Shown piece after piece: positions 1-12,953 of a stretch of 64,000 bases of DNA. How positions within the stretch are numbered: position 1 is the stretch's first letter; each line of letters starts with the position of its first letter. The notes under the pieces are model-generated. The model had not been told where the DNA came from, searched no databases, and worked only from the letters and a program-made list of their open reading frames with translations. Source of the stretch: Polydactylus sextarius (Eukaryota; Chordata; Actinopteri; Polynemidae); the NCBI GenBank assembly GCA_016801845.1, contig CM028915.1, forward strand, positions 11,429,501 through 11,493,500, written 5' to 3'. The position numbers were made by a program, and so were the translations under genes.

Positions 1-166
1 GTACCTCTGTGAGCCGCTGAGGAAATGTCTGAAGGACGAAGACCCATATGTGAGGAAGACGGCTGCTGTGTGTGTTGCAAAACTCCATGATATCAACGCC
101 CAGTTGGTGGAGGACCAAGGTTTCCTGGACACTCTTAAAGACCTCATCTCTGACTCCAACCCCATG
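1..166 (+). CDS. ap1b1: ap1b1 exon (trunk, LCEPLRKCLKDEDPYVRK)
   Basis: First visible exon, cut by the window edge. The frame starts at base 2; base 1 is the third base of the previous codon. It encodes the HEAT-repeat stretch from YLCEPL to SDSNPM, followed by a GT donor at 167. It corresponds to about residues 121-175 of the human protein. Confidence 0.95.
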
Positions 167-3100
167 GTACGACTCTCTCACACATTCTGCTCCCCACCTG
201 CCAGATTTCTGACACAGTTGGCTACACTCTCTTGCTCTGCCTTTCACTGATAAGACCAGTGCTGGCATATAGATATTCAACATGAAGCCAGAATGATACT
301 CGTACAATGACCTTTGTTTCATATCGTAGTCATATAATCATTTGCTCTTATATTTTTGTGTCAGCATTTACCTGTGCTCTTGTTTTCATCTTTAGGTTGT
401 AGCAAACGCAGTGGCAGCGCTGTCTGAGATAGCAGAGTCTCATCCCAACAGTAATCTAATGGACCTGAATCCTCAGACCATCAACAAGTTGCTGACAGCT
501 TTAAATGAGTGCACAGAGTGGGGACAGATATTCATTCTTGACTGCCTGGCTAATTATACGCCTCGTGATGATCGTGAGTCCCAAAGGTAAAGGCAAACAC
601 TGGCTTCATTATCGCTGCATGTCATCTGTCACATATTGCGAGTGAACTCTATTTACTCTTCTGCTCTTTCCCTGCCTTTATCATTAACATCTGTCAGCAT
701 CTGCGAGCGTGTGACCCCACGGCTCTCTCATGCCAACTCTGCGGTGGTTTTATCAGCCGTCAAAGTTTTAATGAAATTCATGGAGATGCTGCCCAAAGAC
801 TTGGACTATTATGGGACCTTGCTGAAGAAGCTCGCCCCTCCTCTGGTCACTCTGCTCTCTGCTGAGCCTGAGCTGCAATATGTGGCACTAAGGAACATCA
901 ATCTCATCGTACAGAGACGGTAAGTCTAAGGAGAAGGTGAAGGGTGAAAGCCTCTTTACTGTTCTTTAACTGTGGCCCTATCACCCCACATTTCAGCTAG
1001 ATTCTGCTTGCTTATAATCTCAGTCATTACCACGCATGATAAGAAATGTTGATGTTCTTTTTTTTTTTTTTTTAGTCCAGAGATCCTGAAACACGAGATG
1101 AAGGTTTTCTTTGTCAAGTACAACGACCCAATCTATGTCAAACTGGAGAAGCTGGACATCATGATTCGCCTCGCGTCTCAAGCCAACATCGCCCAGGTAA
1201 CACACACACACACAATTATTATACATCAGTGGTGACATTGAGATAAAAAGAACATCTGAGGAACATGGCTGCGTGTTGCTGTAGGTGCTGGCTGAGCTGA
1301 AGGAGTACGCCACTGAGGTGGATGTGGATTTCGTCCGCAAAGCAGTCAGAGCCATCGGTCGCTGCGCCATTAAAGTAGAGGTGAGTGTAGACGATGTAAC
1401 GTTGTCGTCAGATGCTTTTTTTATATCACTGAATAATAAAAGGTCACCGGTGGGGTTCAGCTGTAGTGTCTCTGTGATGAACACAAGGTGGCTCTGTCAT
1501 CACGTCGGTGTAGTACTGCCTGAAAAATGTGTTATGCATCATGATATATAATTTAATTATCATAATTTAAACAGACTGGAGTTTGAAGGAAGAGTCCTTG
1601 AAACCTCAGCATGAGTAAAATACATACAAAGTAAAAAAGACAGCTTATTATTTCTTTAGTAATATCAGAAAATAAATGTTAGAGGTTAAAAACAATAATC
1701 GAAAATGAATCAATTTAAAAATATATTACACATACATGTTCTATAGATATTTCTACACTGTTTCTCTCCGTTCATTAGCAATCGGCAGAACGCTGTGTCA
1801 GCACACTGTTAGACCTCATCCAGACCAAGGTCAACTATGTAGTGCAGGAAGCCATCGTGGTCATCAAGGACATCTTCCGCAAGTACCCCAACAAGTAAGT
1901 TTCCTTCTAATCAATATGTCTATGTCTTTTTCAGTTTCAATGATTTTACAAAGTGGCTCTTGTAGTTGCCAGAGTGCGATGAGGTTTATTTTCAGTAATG
2001 CTAGTAAACCTAACAGCGTCTGTAGCACACACATAACTCTGTTACCCACCATTGTTCTTGCCATTGTGTGCAGGGTTTTTTATTGTTCTTCGGGTCACAT
2101 GACGACAACGGGTGGCAACATCATTGTTTTAAAGAAAGTAAATGTTTGCACAATGTTGCAAAGCAGCAGTGTCAGATTTTCCCACTCAGGGCACCCAGAA
2201 CGCTGGTGCCATGTGGATAAAAGGCCGCAACAATAAAATAATTTACCCTTTCAACCTAAAAACGTTGCCATGTGGACATGCCCTGAGTATCAGATAATGT
2301 TCTCTTGGTCGTAAACTTGGCGTAATCAAAGCTCATTGCGTAGACAAGGAGTGCTTTTAGTCTGGCCTCCCTCCCAGAGGATATGCAAAAGAGATGGAAA
2401 GTCTCCTCCTCAAGCGGAGCAGATTGTGTTTTGTAGTGGATAGCACTTAACCCCCTGCCTTGATTGCATGGCTGCGTGACTTCTGCTGCAGTGCCAACAT
2501 CACCAACGGTGTGGGTTCATGTGACAGACAGTCACAGTCCTCTGCCACACAGCGGTAGACCGTCACCCTGGAGTCGTGACTCGGAAACCTCGCACCTCAG
2601 CATGTCTCAAGCCTTTAGCTAAATGAGTCACTGCCCAGCCCAACATCTGCCTTTTTTTAGTAATTAGATTCCAGCTAAATCACTTTTCCTTGATGTATTT
2701 TGTAAGATGATATTATTTACATGGAATTGTTTAGTATCAGGCATTTTATGAAGATTAGAAATGTGTAAGCCACGATGGAAAACATTAACTTGTTTAACAT
2801 CTGGCAAGCAAAGGCCCCAAAGACTAAACCAGGATGTTCACTCACATCTGAAAAGAGAATATTGGATTTACTTGTGCCACGGTGCCAGAAAACACAGCTC
2901 AAGGACAATTCTTATGTTAATTTCTGCTGCTCCTCTTGTGTTTGCTGTCCCAGGTGTCAAAAAGTTAATTATTATAGTTATAAGAAAATTATAGTAATTC
3001 ACACCATAATTGTTTGTTTGGGTTTTTTTCTGTCTTATGATGCATAAATTTGTAAAAATCTGAGTGTATGTCCTCTCTTGCAACTGTTTTTAGGTACGAG

Positions 3101-6100
3101 AGCGTGATTGCCACTCTGTGTGAAAACCTGGACTCACTGGATGAACCGGAGGCACGTGCTGCCATGATCTGGATCGTGGGAGAGTACGCTGAGCGCATTG
3201 ACAACGCCGACGAGCTGCTGGAGAGCTTTTTGGAGGGTTTCCATGACGAAAGCACCCAGGTGTGTTCAGGAGAGATTGGTATTTCATAAATGTGAAGTCC
3301 ATTTTAACAACAGTGGCACAGATGGTTTTCATTCTAGTGACAGTACGAGCACACTTTGGGTTCTTTAGTTGGAAATAACTAATGTTAGTCATCGTTTGCT
3401 GCTGCAAAACCCCTGAAAATGAAAGTGACATGTTATAAACAAATGCAAAAAGACTACAGAGATACGCTTTTATTTAGTTGACAAATGCTGTGGTAACCTT
3501 GAGAGAAATCAAAGATGAGATGAGTTGTTTTGTTTTGCCTGAGATCAACCATGCTTAACCGAAGACACTGCAGTAATTGGAACATTTTTTATATGTGGCT
3601 CAGAGGCACATTTTGAAGAGAAGCCAGCTTTTACTCTTCGGAGCGTTCTGCCACAGTTCGTTGTGGGTTTACACCAAGCTGTGTTCAGTTAGCTGGCTCT
3701 TTCTAAGTAATATATCCATGTTATTGGCTTGTAGAGCTTTGTCTGATTATATTAAGTGATTTGTGGGTTGAAAGAAATGCATTATGCATCAAGTGTTTCC
3801 TTTTGTGTTGCTGTTTGTATTGGTAGATTAGACTGGTAGTGGGCACGTTTACTATTTAGCAGGATGTGGCATCTGTGGGAAACCTAAGGCTGTGACAAAT
3901 GAATGGAGTTTAAACCTTGATTTATTTCTTGCGTTTATTGTTATTTAATACAGGGCTTTGTTAAATGACTGTTGTTGAGATGGACCATGCAACTTTATTA
4001 CAGATTTTAAAGTAGCGTGTGAACAGTTGTAACATATGTATTCTTGTTACTCTTTAGGTGCAGCTGCAGCTTTTGACGGCAATCGTGAAGCTGTTCCTGA
4101 AAAAGCCCACTGAGACCCAGGAGCTGGTGCAACAGGTGCTAAGCCTGGCCACACAGGTGAGTTAAAAGCTACAGACATTTTACACATTTCATGTTCCTGT
4201 CAGCATCTCTGTCTAATGTTGTTGCTGTTTGCTACTGAGAACTCACCATTCGTCTTCCTTCTTAGGCATTAATAATTTGTTCTTATCAACAGGACCTTTG
4301 AGTTTTCCTGTTAGCTCTCAGTTTTATGTCTTTTCCAAAGAGTTTTTATCACATTACCTTTCTGAGGGGACCAGCATATTGTAGTGGCATTATTGATCTG
4401 AGGCTTGAACTTACAATAATCACTACAGTGACTCCAGCTTACTCTAGAGTTACACTAACTGAGTTTTTCAGGCCTCAGATTATGAACTCATTAAAAAAAA
4501 ATCAATTCCATAATGAGGAAAAGCTGTCTTGTATTATCTTATTGTGTCATTATGTTGGTTACCTACAATTCCAGATTGAAAATGCCAGCACATAACAGAT
4601 GTATCTACAGTAGAAAACTGCTAAATGTGTGTTGGAGCAGCAGGTGTACAACAAACATTTTGACCTTAATGCTTACTCCAATAAAAATGATCAATGTTCT
4701 GCTGCCTTGTACATTTTACAAATCCTATCACTACCCCAAGGCTTACTGACTTTTATGTCTTTGAGTCACTGTTCAGATTCTCTATTGGGGTCAAGACAGA
4801 AGAGTCTGACATTAAGTATTTATTACCGTAACGTGTTCTATAAATAATAACCCCTCGTCTTCATTTCTCAATCTCTGTCCACAGGATTCTGATAATCCAG
4901 ATCTCAGGGACAGAGGCTATATCTATTGGCGTCTGCTCTCCACAGATCCTGTGGCAGCCAAAGAGGTTGTCTTGGCTGAGAAGCCCTTGATCTCCGAGGA
5001 AACGGATCTGATCGAACCCACGCTGCTGGAGGAGCTTATCTGCCACATCGGTACTCTGGCCTCTGTTTACCACAAGCCACCGAGTGCCTTTGTCGAGGGC
5101 AGCCGTGGTGTTCAGCACAAGAGACTTCCTGGCAGCGCTGGATCGTGAGTGATACCCTTTTTATTTGTTAAGTACTGTAGGCGCAAAGGTTTGTTTATTC
5201 AAGTGGGCCCAGCTTCTCGATTTTGCGACTGTCCCTCAAATCTGCTGTGTAACACATTTGCAAGCAGTGTCAAGCTGTGCAGCTCTTTGTTCCTTCCTGC
5301 CTTCAAAAACAACTCATATCTACTTGCCATTGTTCCCGGGGGGGTTAAAAGGAGTTATAGTCACAGTAAAATGACAAATTAGGTTTACAATGTGGACGAA
5401 ATCACTGGAACGTCAACGTCAACAGCACCATCATCACAACAGGAAATCTTATTTAATGTGATTCTTTTTTTTCATGTCTCATTTTATTTCTATTAGTGGG
5501 GAAAGTGTTGAGAGCCCAGATGCAGGTCCTGCTGCTGGAGCTTCTGAGGCACCCCCTGCTGTCATCCCATCCCAAGGAGACCTCCTGGGAGATCTGCTCA
5601 ATCTGGACCTGACACCTCCCACCACCACAGGACCACCACCCCCCTCTGGCATGCAGATGGGTGCTATGGACCTCCTTGGAGGAGGACTGGACAGCCTGGT
5701 AGGTCTTCAACACAAATGTTTTAGTGAATGTTTCAGGAGCTGGTTGATATGACTCGTCCTGGTCTAATGTCGGTGAGACCTAGTGACGGTAATGTATCTT
5801 GTCTGTGCTTTTTCTTGTTTCGATCTTCTGGTGCTTTTTGTTTCTCTTTCTTGTTTTTTCTTCTTCTTTTGACCCTTGTGTGTTTTCCTTTCTTTGTTCA
5901 ATGCTGCACCTGCAGATGGGGGATGAGTCTGAGCCGGTAACTACACAGAGGGAGAGGGCACAACATTTATAATCCATGTCAGATCATTGTAGAAAATTAA
6001 TTATCCGCTGCTGTTTTGCTGTAGTCCTCTTGCATCAGTGTGACAATTTCATTCATCATTTCTCATCAGTTATTATCGTGGTGTTTTCAGTAATCATGCT

Positions 6101-9100
6101 GTTAAAACCTTGAGTCCACCTCTTCTTATCTCTGGACTCTGAGACTGTGTTTCGTCTTTCAATCAGCCGCCCATTCCCCTGCGGACGGACACTCCTCAAT
6201 CACCTCAACTCTCACATCAGTCCCCATCGCCCCCTGATTACAGCCCTACTGAGGTTGGTCCAGGGGACCACACTGGACCTGTAAAGGCCAGCACCAGCGT
6301 AGAACCCCCCACCTTGTCCCCTGTTGTATCACTATGTCCTTTGAATTGTCCTCCCCCGCAGCTGCACTTTGTGTTATATTATTTGTTTCCATTTTGGTGA
6401 CATTTTGTTCTTCAACACACAGTAGTTTAGCTGTGTCACTGTGTTGAATCACTATATTTTTGTTCACTGTACCCTCAACCTTTTAGTCGCCACAATAGAC
6501 ACATGTAGTGGGTAGCATTTGAACAAAACCAAATGGATTTTAATAGACACTCAAAGTGACACAGTTACTTAAAAGGAAAAATGTTGTTCTGGCTGTTACT
6601 TGTTAATGGTGCAAAGCCCATAGTTGTCATCAATAATGTACAACATCTCAACCCCTCACACCCTTCCATCCATCCTCTTCAACCGTCCCAGAATATTATT
6701 TAACATTGCAGCATGTTTTAATGTTTTCTTTTTTTCTTATGTGCTTCTTCCTCATGCCCAGCTTGGTGGAGATCTCGGAGGAAGTCCTGCTGTAAGTCAT
6801 TTTGTTCTGAGATGTTTTGTTGAACTTTTGCTCTACATGCACTGACATTAAGTGTGTCAGGGTAACATGCTGCTTTGTGATTCACAGATGGGGGCCGCTT
6901 TCAGTGCCGCTCCGGCTGCGATGCCAGCTTCTTTCAGCGGTGTTAGCGGTGGTCTGGATGACCTGTTTGATCTCGGTGGTGGAGTTGGTATGCCAATGGG
7001 AGCTTACAGCCCCCCTAAAACGGTGAGTCTTGATAATCTGGCATTAGACTTACAACAGAAAGATGTAACAACTATAGTGAGACAATTAATACCTAATTAC
7101 CTGATTTTGTCTCTCTTCAGGTTTGGCTTCCTGCCATGAAGGCCAAGGGCCTGGAGATTACTGGCACCTTTGCCCGCCGTGCTGGTGTCATCCAAATGGA
7201 GATGACCCTCACTAATAAAGCCATGAGTGTCATGACTGATTTTGCCATCCAGTTTAACAGAAACAGGTATAATCATGCAACAAGCACTAGATGTTGAGGT
7301 TTTTGTATATATTTTTTCATTCAATGACACTTTACTTCCTGTCTGTGTAGCTTCGGTCTCGCTCCAGCAGGTCCTCTGCAGGTTCTTACTCCTCTCAGCC
7401 CTAATCAGAGTATTGAAGTGACCCTTCCCCTCAATACTGTGGGACCTGTCATGAAAATGGAGCCTCTCAATAACTTGCAGGTAACACACTGCTCATGTCC
7501 TCTAAGGATTGAAGTTTTGTTTATTTTGTGGAGGAATGGTAACTTGGTAACTGACTCTTTAAGGTATTTTGGCCATTTTTGTCTTTATTCATTGTTAAGT
7601 GAAAGTAGACAGGAAGGGGGAAGAAGAGTGGGGAATGACATAAAAATGATTGTCACAGTCGGGATTCTAACTGGAGATCACTTCACGACTTATGTGCCAA
7701 AGCGGTGCGCCCTAACCACTCAGCTATCCTGGCACTACGGACTAGACTGTTTTCATTTTTTTCAACACTTGCTTTGTCAGGATACTGATGCCTCAATTTT
7801 CCTGTCTTTAATACAGCTTCTTACTAAGCCCAAGGCTAGGAACACAATGACAGCTCTCCATCAGAGATGTGCTATAATGTAAATAGAGTGAGCAAACACG
7901 GCTGACTCACTCTGTCAAAGTCCACATTCAAGTTGGCACTGTTGTTACTGTCATTTACGTCTGTATATCCCACGCTTACAGAGCAAATCAAAATGTTTTG
8001 TGGTTGTAATATTCATGGGCCTGATTCATATCACTTGAGACATTTAGTTTTGCTCTGGAAATATCACCATATGTCCTCAGTGATTAGTAACACATCATTG
8101 CTGTTCACCTTTACCACTGAATTCTCATGCTGTGAATTAAATGTAATTAAAATATAAAACAGCTGTCAGTTCAGTTTTGATAAGTTGTAAAAGAGGGAAA
8201 AAAAAAAGACTGTCAGAGGCAGAGGCTCAGTTTTGATCAGGGTGGTTCTTTTAACTAGACAGAATGGCGGTTGGATGCTGCGTGCAGCTGGAGACTGAAG
8301 ATAAGAGTGTTGGGGGGGCGGTGGAGGTGGGGGCGTCATTAATGGTCCCGTAACACATGATTCCTTTGTTTCTCTTGGCCTCAGCAGTCCTGCTAACCTT
8401 TATAGTCCACCGCCTGGAGGCCCTGCTTTCATGAGAGCCGATGTCTGTTTTGATACATTCTCCGATATTATATTTTAGGAGCTTTTGTGTTATTTTTATC
8501 TCGATGGAACATAATGTTCCACTATATCCTTGTGAGTACTCTAACTACTGATGTTACAGTTGTAGAAGCCTTTTTGTCTTCACAAACCATTGGATTTAAT
8601 GGGAATGCTTTACTAACACCTGGTGCTAGTGTCTCAGCTGCTTTTTGCCACTATATGCCATTGCCATTAAATAAATGGCGTCTTTTTCTGTTTTGCTGAT
8701 CACGGATATGGAGCAATTCAGTAGTAAAGACATTCAAAAAGCAGTATTGTGTAGTGGCTCCCAAAACGATGGAGGCTGAATAAATTCTTTGCCACTGTCT
8801 AAGATTTGAAAATGTCCTGTAAATATTTAATTAACTCGATCAAACAAATCTAGTTACATGGGAGCATTGTTAACAACTTTTTAATTAAATGTGTTGAGGT
8901 GATGAGCTTTTTCCCTAATTTCTTCTGATACTAGTTGTTCTTTAATCAGTGCAGCAACATCAAATGATTATTTTCATAATTGCTGGTTATTTTCATCAAA
9001 TACATATGGTTGAAAACAGGCATTAGTATTTGAAAACTGAGTTTACTATCAAATAATTTAGTCAGGTTTTCCCAACCAAAATGCAGACAATACTCAACAT

Positions 9101-12100
9101 GTTGTCCCAGCAAGCAAGAGTTGTTGGTACAAAACAAGAATTTGGTATCAGTGGGTCAGTAGATTAACTCGTTACAGCACATATGACCTGTATTAATATT
9201 ATCAAAGATGAATACAGTATTTTTTCAGTTGGATTTGTGGTTGACCAACTCTTCTTCTCCATCTAACCTCTTATAAAAGAGCCCCTCAGGTTTACAAACA
9301 CACAGACTGATGCTTTGTGTTGTTTTTGTTTGTCTCGCCATGTTACCGGCAGCCCTGCATTGCACCCAGGAATAAGATGCCCTAATGAATTATTCACAAG
9401 TAATTCTTTTGCTATCCTCTGGCTGAACTCACTGTCCTTCTCTCAGCACTTCTTTGTTGAGCAACCTGATCAATATCGGTCTTTGCTGCTTCGTACATCA
9501 GACGGTCCCATCACACCACACTTGATCCTCTTCTTCTGTTTCTGTTTGAGTATGTTGTTCTTTTACCACTGACTGCAAATCATAATCATAGATGTTTTAT
9601 TAATCCTGGATGAAAAGTCATTCGTAAATAGTTCAGGCTCATAATTTATCTTAATTTTTTCATGTAGATCAGCCGTTGTGAACTTTTCTGTCTAAGTTGT
9701 TCGTTGTCTTTTGTGTTTTTTTTGTGTTTTATTTTTTATATTGTATATATTTAGCCTGTTGGTAATATTTGGAAATGTTTTTTGTGGGCAAATAGAAGCT
9801 TCACATTTACTGTGAGATGTGATGAGACCATTAAAAACATGGGCTGGTGATATTGTAGGATAATATTCAGAGAACCGGTGCCCTCTTGTTCGGTAAACAG
9901 CGCTCATAAACCAGCTATGCCCATCTTTGAAGGACACTTGAAAAGTAATTACACTTGTATTGCTTCTTGTTTCTTCTCCTCTCATCCTCCTCCACCCCCC
10001 CACCCCCTCCTTGGATGTAATCACTCTCGCAGGTGGCTGTTAAGAACAACATTGACGTATTCTACTTCAGCTGCCAGTACCCCATCAGCATGTTGTTTGT
10101 AGAGGACGGAAAGATGGGTGAGTGGGTCTAAGATAAATCTCTTCACTCAAAAGCCTCAAAACCATTGACGTCAACACTGCACACGTACGTCACTCTTTCA
10201 GTGAGGGGACTTTAAGGAGTTGTGTGATCTAGATGTATGACTACACAAACACCTTCCTCAAATCATTCACTTGCTTCCAGATTGAACACCCGTCCCATTT
10301 CCAGCCTTTTTTTCCTTTTGTTGTCGTGCTATTGTTTGATTTATTCTTTGTGAACGTGTTTGTATTTCACCCTGCGGAGATTCCCCAATGGGCCTAGCAA
10401 CAAAACACCTGCCAAAAGCTCACAGCTAATGCTCCTGAGCCTAAGCTGCAGCAGGGAACCTTGTGTCTTTTTGAGGAATCAGTCTTGTCACACACTACTT
10501 ACAGAGTGTACATCATAAATCCTATTGTTACCTTCGTATTATGTTCACTTCAGTGTGCTCCATGTCTCTGTGCTCATCCAGTGATTGTGTCTGTTTTCCT
10601 CTACAGAGCGACAGGTGTTTCTGGCCACATGGAAAGACATTCCTAATGACAATGAGTCCCAGTTTCAAATCAAAGACTGCCACCTCAACTCAGGTGAGAA
10701 GTAGGAACAGGGAACAGAGTTTACAGGCTGAAAAACACATCAACCATTCAGCGGTTTCTTTCTTTAAATGTGAGGATGAAGCAATGGAGGCGATCTCAAA
10801 TTCAGATCCTCGCTAATGAAGCAAAAATGCATTTGATTAGAGCTCATCGGCTACGGCCCTTATTTATGTGTGATGATTTAGTTTTACACAAGCATGAGTG
10901 TAACTGAACTGGGGAAGAATTCTTAATGACAGCCTAATGGAGATTTCCCTGCACAGATTAAATTTCCTCTTCATGAACAAAGACAGAGGGCTTCACATCC
11001 TGCTGGGGTACAGCACTAACACAGAGGCTGAGGAGAAAAGTTCATTTCAAATTAGTATCTGTATCTTTGCTGCACAGACTTCCTGGAGATAAGTTTTAGA
11101 GGATGATAAGTGAAAAAGAAATCTACACGGTCTGGTACTTTTAATGACTGTTTCAACAGATAACCATAGAGCATGACAGGAGCCAGTGAATGACACTCTG
11201 ATTAAGGTTTATTCAAAGACACTGAATACTGAAAATGAGAGGTAAAATGTTCAGATAAGAGACGGGTTCAGTTTATATTGACTGTATTTTTTCTGTCCCT
11301 ATAACAGACGCAGCCTCCAATAAACTCCAGGGCAGCAACATCTTCACCATTGCAAAGCGTACAGTGGACGGTCAGGACATGCTGTATCAGTCCACGAAAC
11401 TCACCAATGGCATCTGGGTCCTGGCTGAGCTGAGGGTGCAAGCGGGAAACCCCAACTACACGGTTAGTACTCGGTTGTATTATCTGACACAAAAAGCTGA
11501 TAAAAGGTAAAGACGACCTTTAGTTTTATTAAGCAATGGAATTAATGTGCTGATATAAACACATCTGTTACAGTTTATTACACTTACTGCTGTACTGTCG
11601 GGATGGAGGGGAGTTTACTTTGTTCACGAAGAAAGACTAAATATGACAATACCTGCTGCATAATCATGAACAACAGTTTTGGCTAAAGATGTGGTACTCT
11701 ACTTGATTTTACCTGTCCTTAAGAGGTTAAAGAAGCTTAACTGGAATATGGTAGATTTTTAAAATAACTGATAATTTAATCTGCATAATGGTTCAGGAGT
11801 GTCCGCAGTGCAAAACTGTACTTTTAAAATGAATTTTCAGCAAGTTAATTGCAGCTTTACATTGTACAAAACTTCCATTCTGTAATTCATACAGCTGTTG
11901 TAGTTGAATTAAAGTGGTATGATGGAGATGAGGAGATACAGTCGCTACATGTCAAATATAGATTAGACGTGTCATTTGCAATGCAGAGTATTTTCTTACC
12001 AAGACATGAAAGTCTAAATTGATTAATGGAAAAACTCTCCTGACAGTTCCCTGTCGCTCCAGAGAGAAATGTTACTGCCTTAGCTCTATGCACATGCGCA

Positions 12101-12918
12101 GTATCTACTCTTTCCCTTTAGTCTGTGCTCTGCCCTTTAAAGAGCTTTGATATTGTTTATCATCTATAAAGGCAAAGGCCACTGGGAATTGATGTACACA
12201 ATACTAGACCCCAGTCTTGATGACTTAAGTGGTCAAAGTTGCAATTCAACCCCAGTGCAATGTGACTATACCTCGTCACCTTGGGATGAGATTGGCAACT
12301 GACGGCCCACTGACTGCCCCATCCAATACTGCAGCATCGCTAATACTTCACCGGCAGCGCTGGTCATTTAGATGGCAGAGCTTGTACAAAATGTAATGAG
12401 TTCTTAACATCTCCTTATGTCTTTACTGAGCAAATGAACCGGGGAGAAAAATCTATCCAACAGCCAAAGAGGAAGAGAAAATTGCTGCTCAAATCTATTC
12501 AAGTCTTGTTTTACTAGTAGTATTTTGTATGGTGGACAAACAAAAACGTGAAGAATTATTTCAGAGCATTTCACTTTAACAGTGAGCATATTTTTATTTC
12601 TTTTCTTATTGCTAATATTGAAGTGCACTGTGAAAGCACCTACTGATTTTTTTTTTGTTATAAATATTGTAATGGTAATGGTCCAGAATAATGAGAAAAC
12701 ACTTCCCCTCCACCCTCCACAGTACACAGCATCAAAGCGCCTCATCCCCGACGTGAATTTATGCACATCCTCCATTGTATTGCTGCGTGTCTCAGCTCTG
12801 TCATGGTCTCTGCTTTTGATGGATTGCGTTTGGCATAGAAATTCTGCGTAACTCGTCCAGAACGATGACCTTGGCGTGACTGGCGTCCTCGCTTATCACT
12901 CCGTCTGCTTTCAGATTG

Positions 12919-12953
<35 letters not shown>

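Noticed and set aside
7660..7735. tRNA gene on the minus strand
   Set aside because: An A-box and weak B-box are present, but the cloverleaf is not formable and the element continues into a SINE body and tail.
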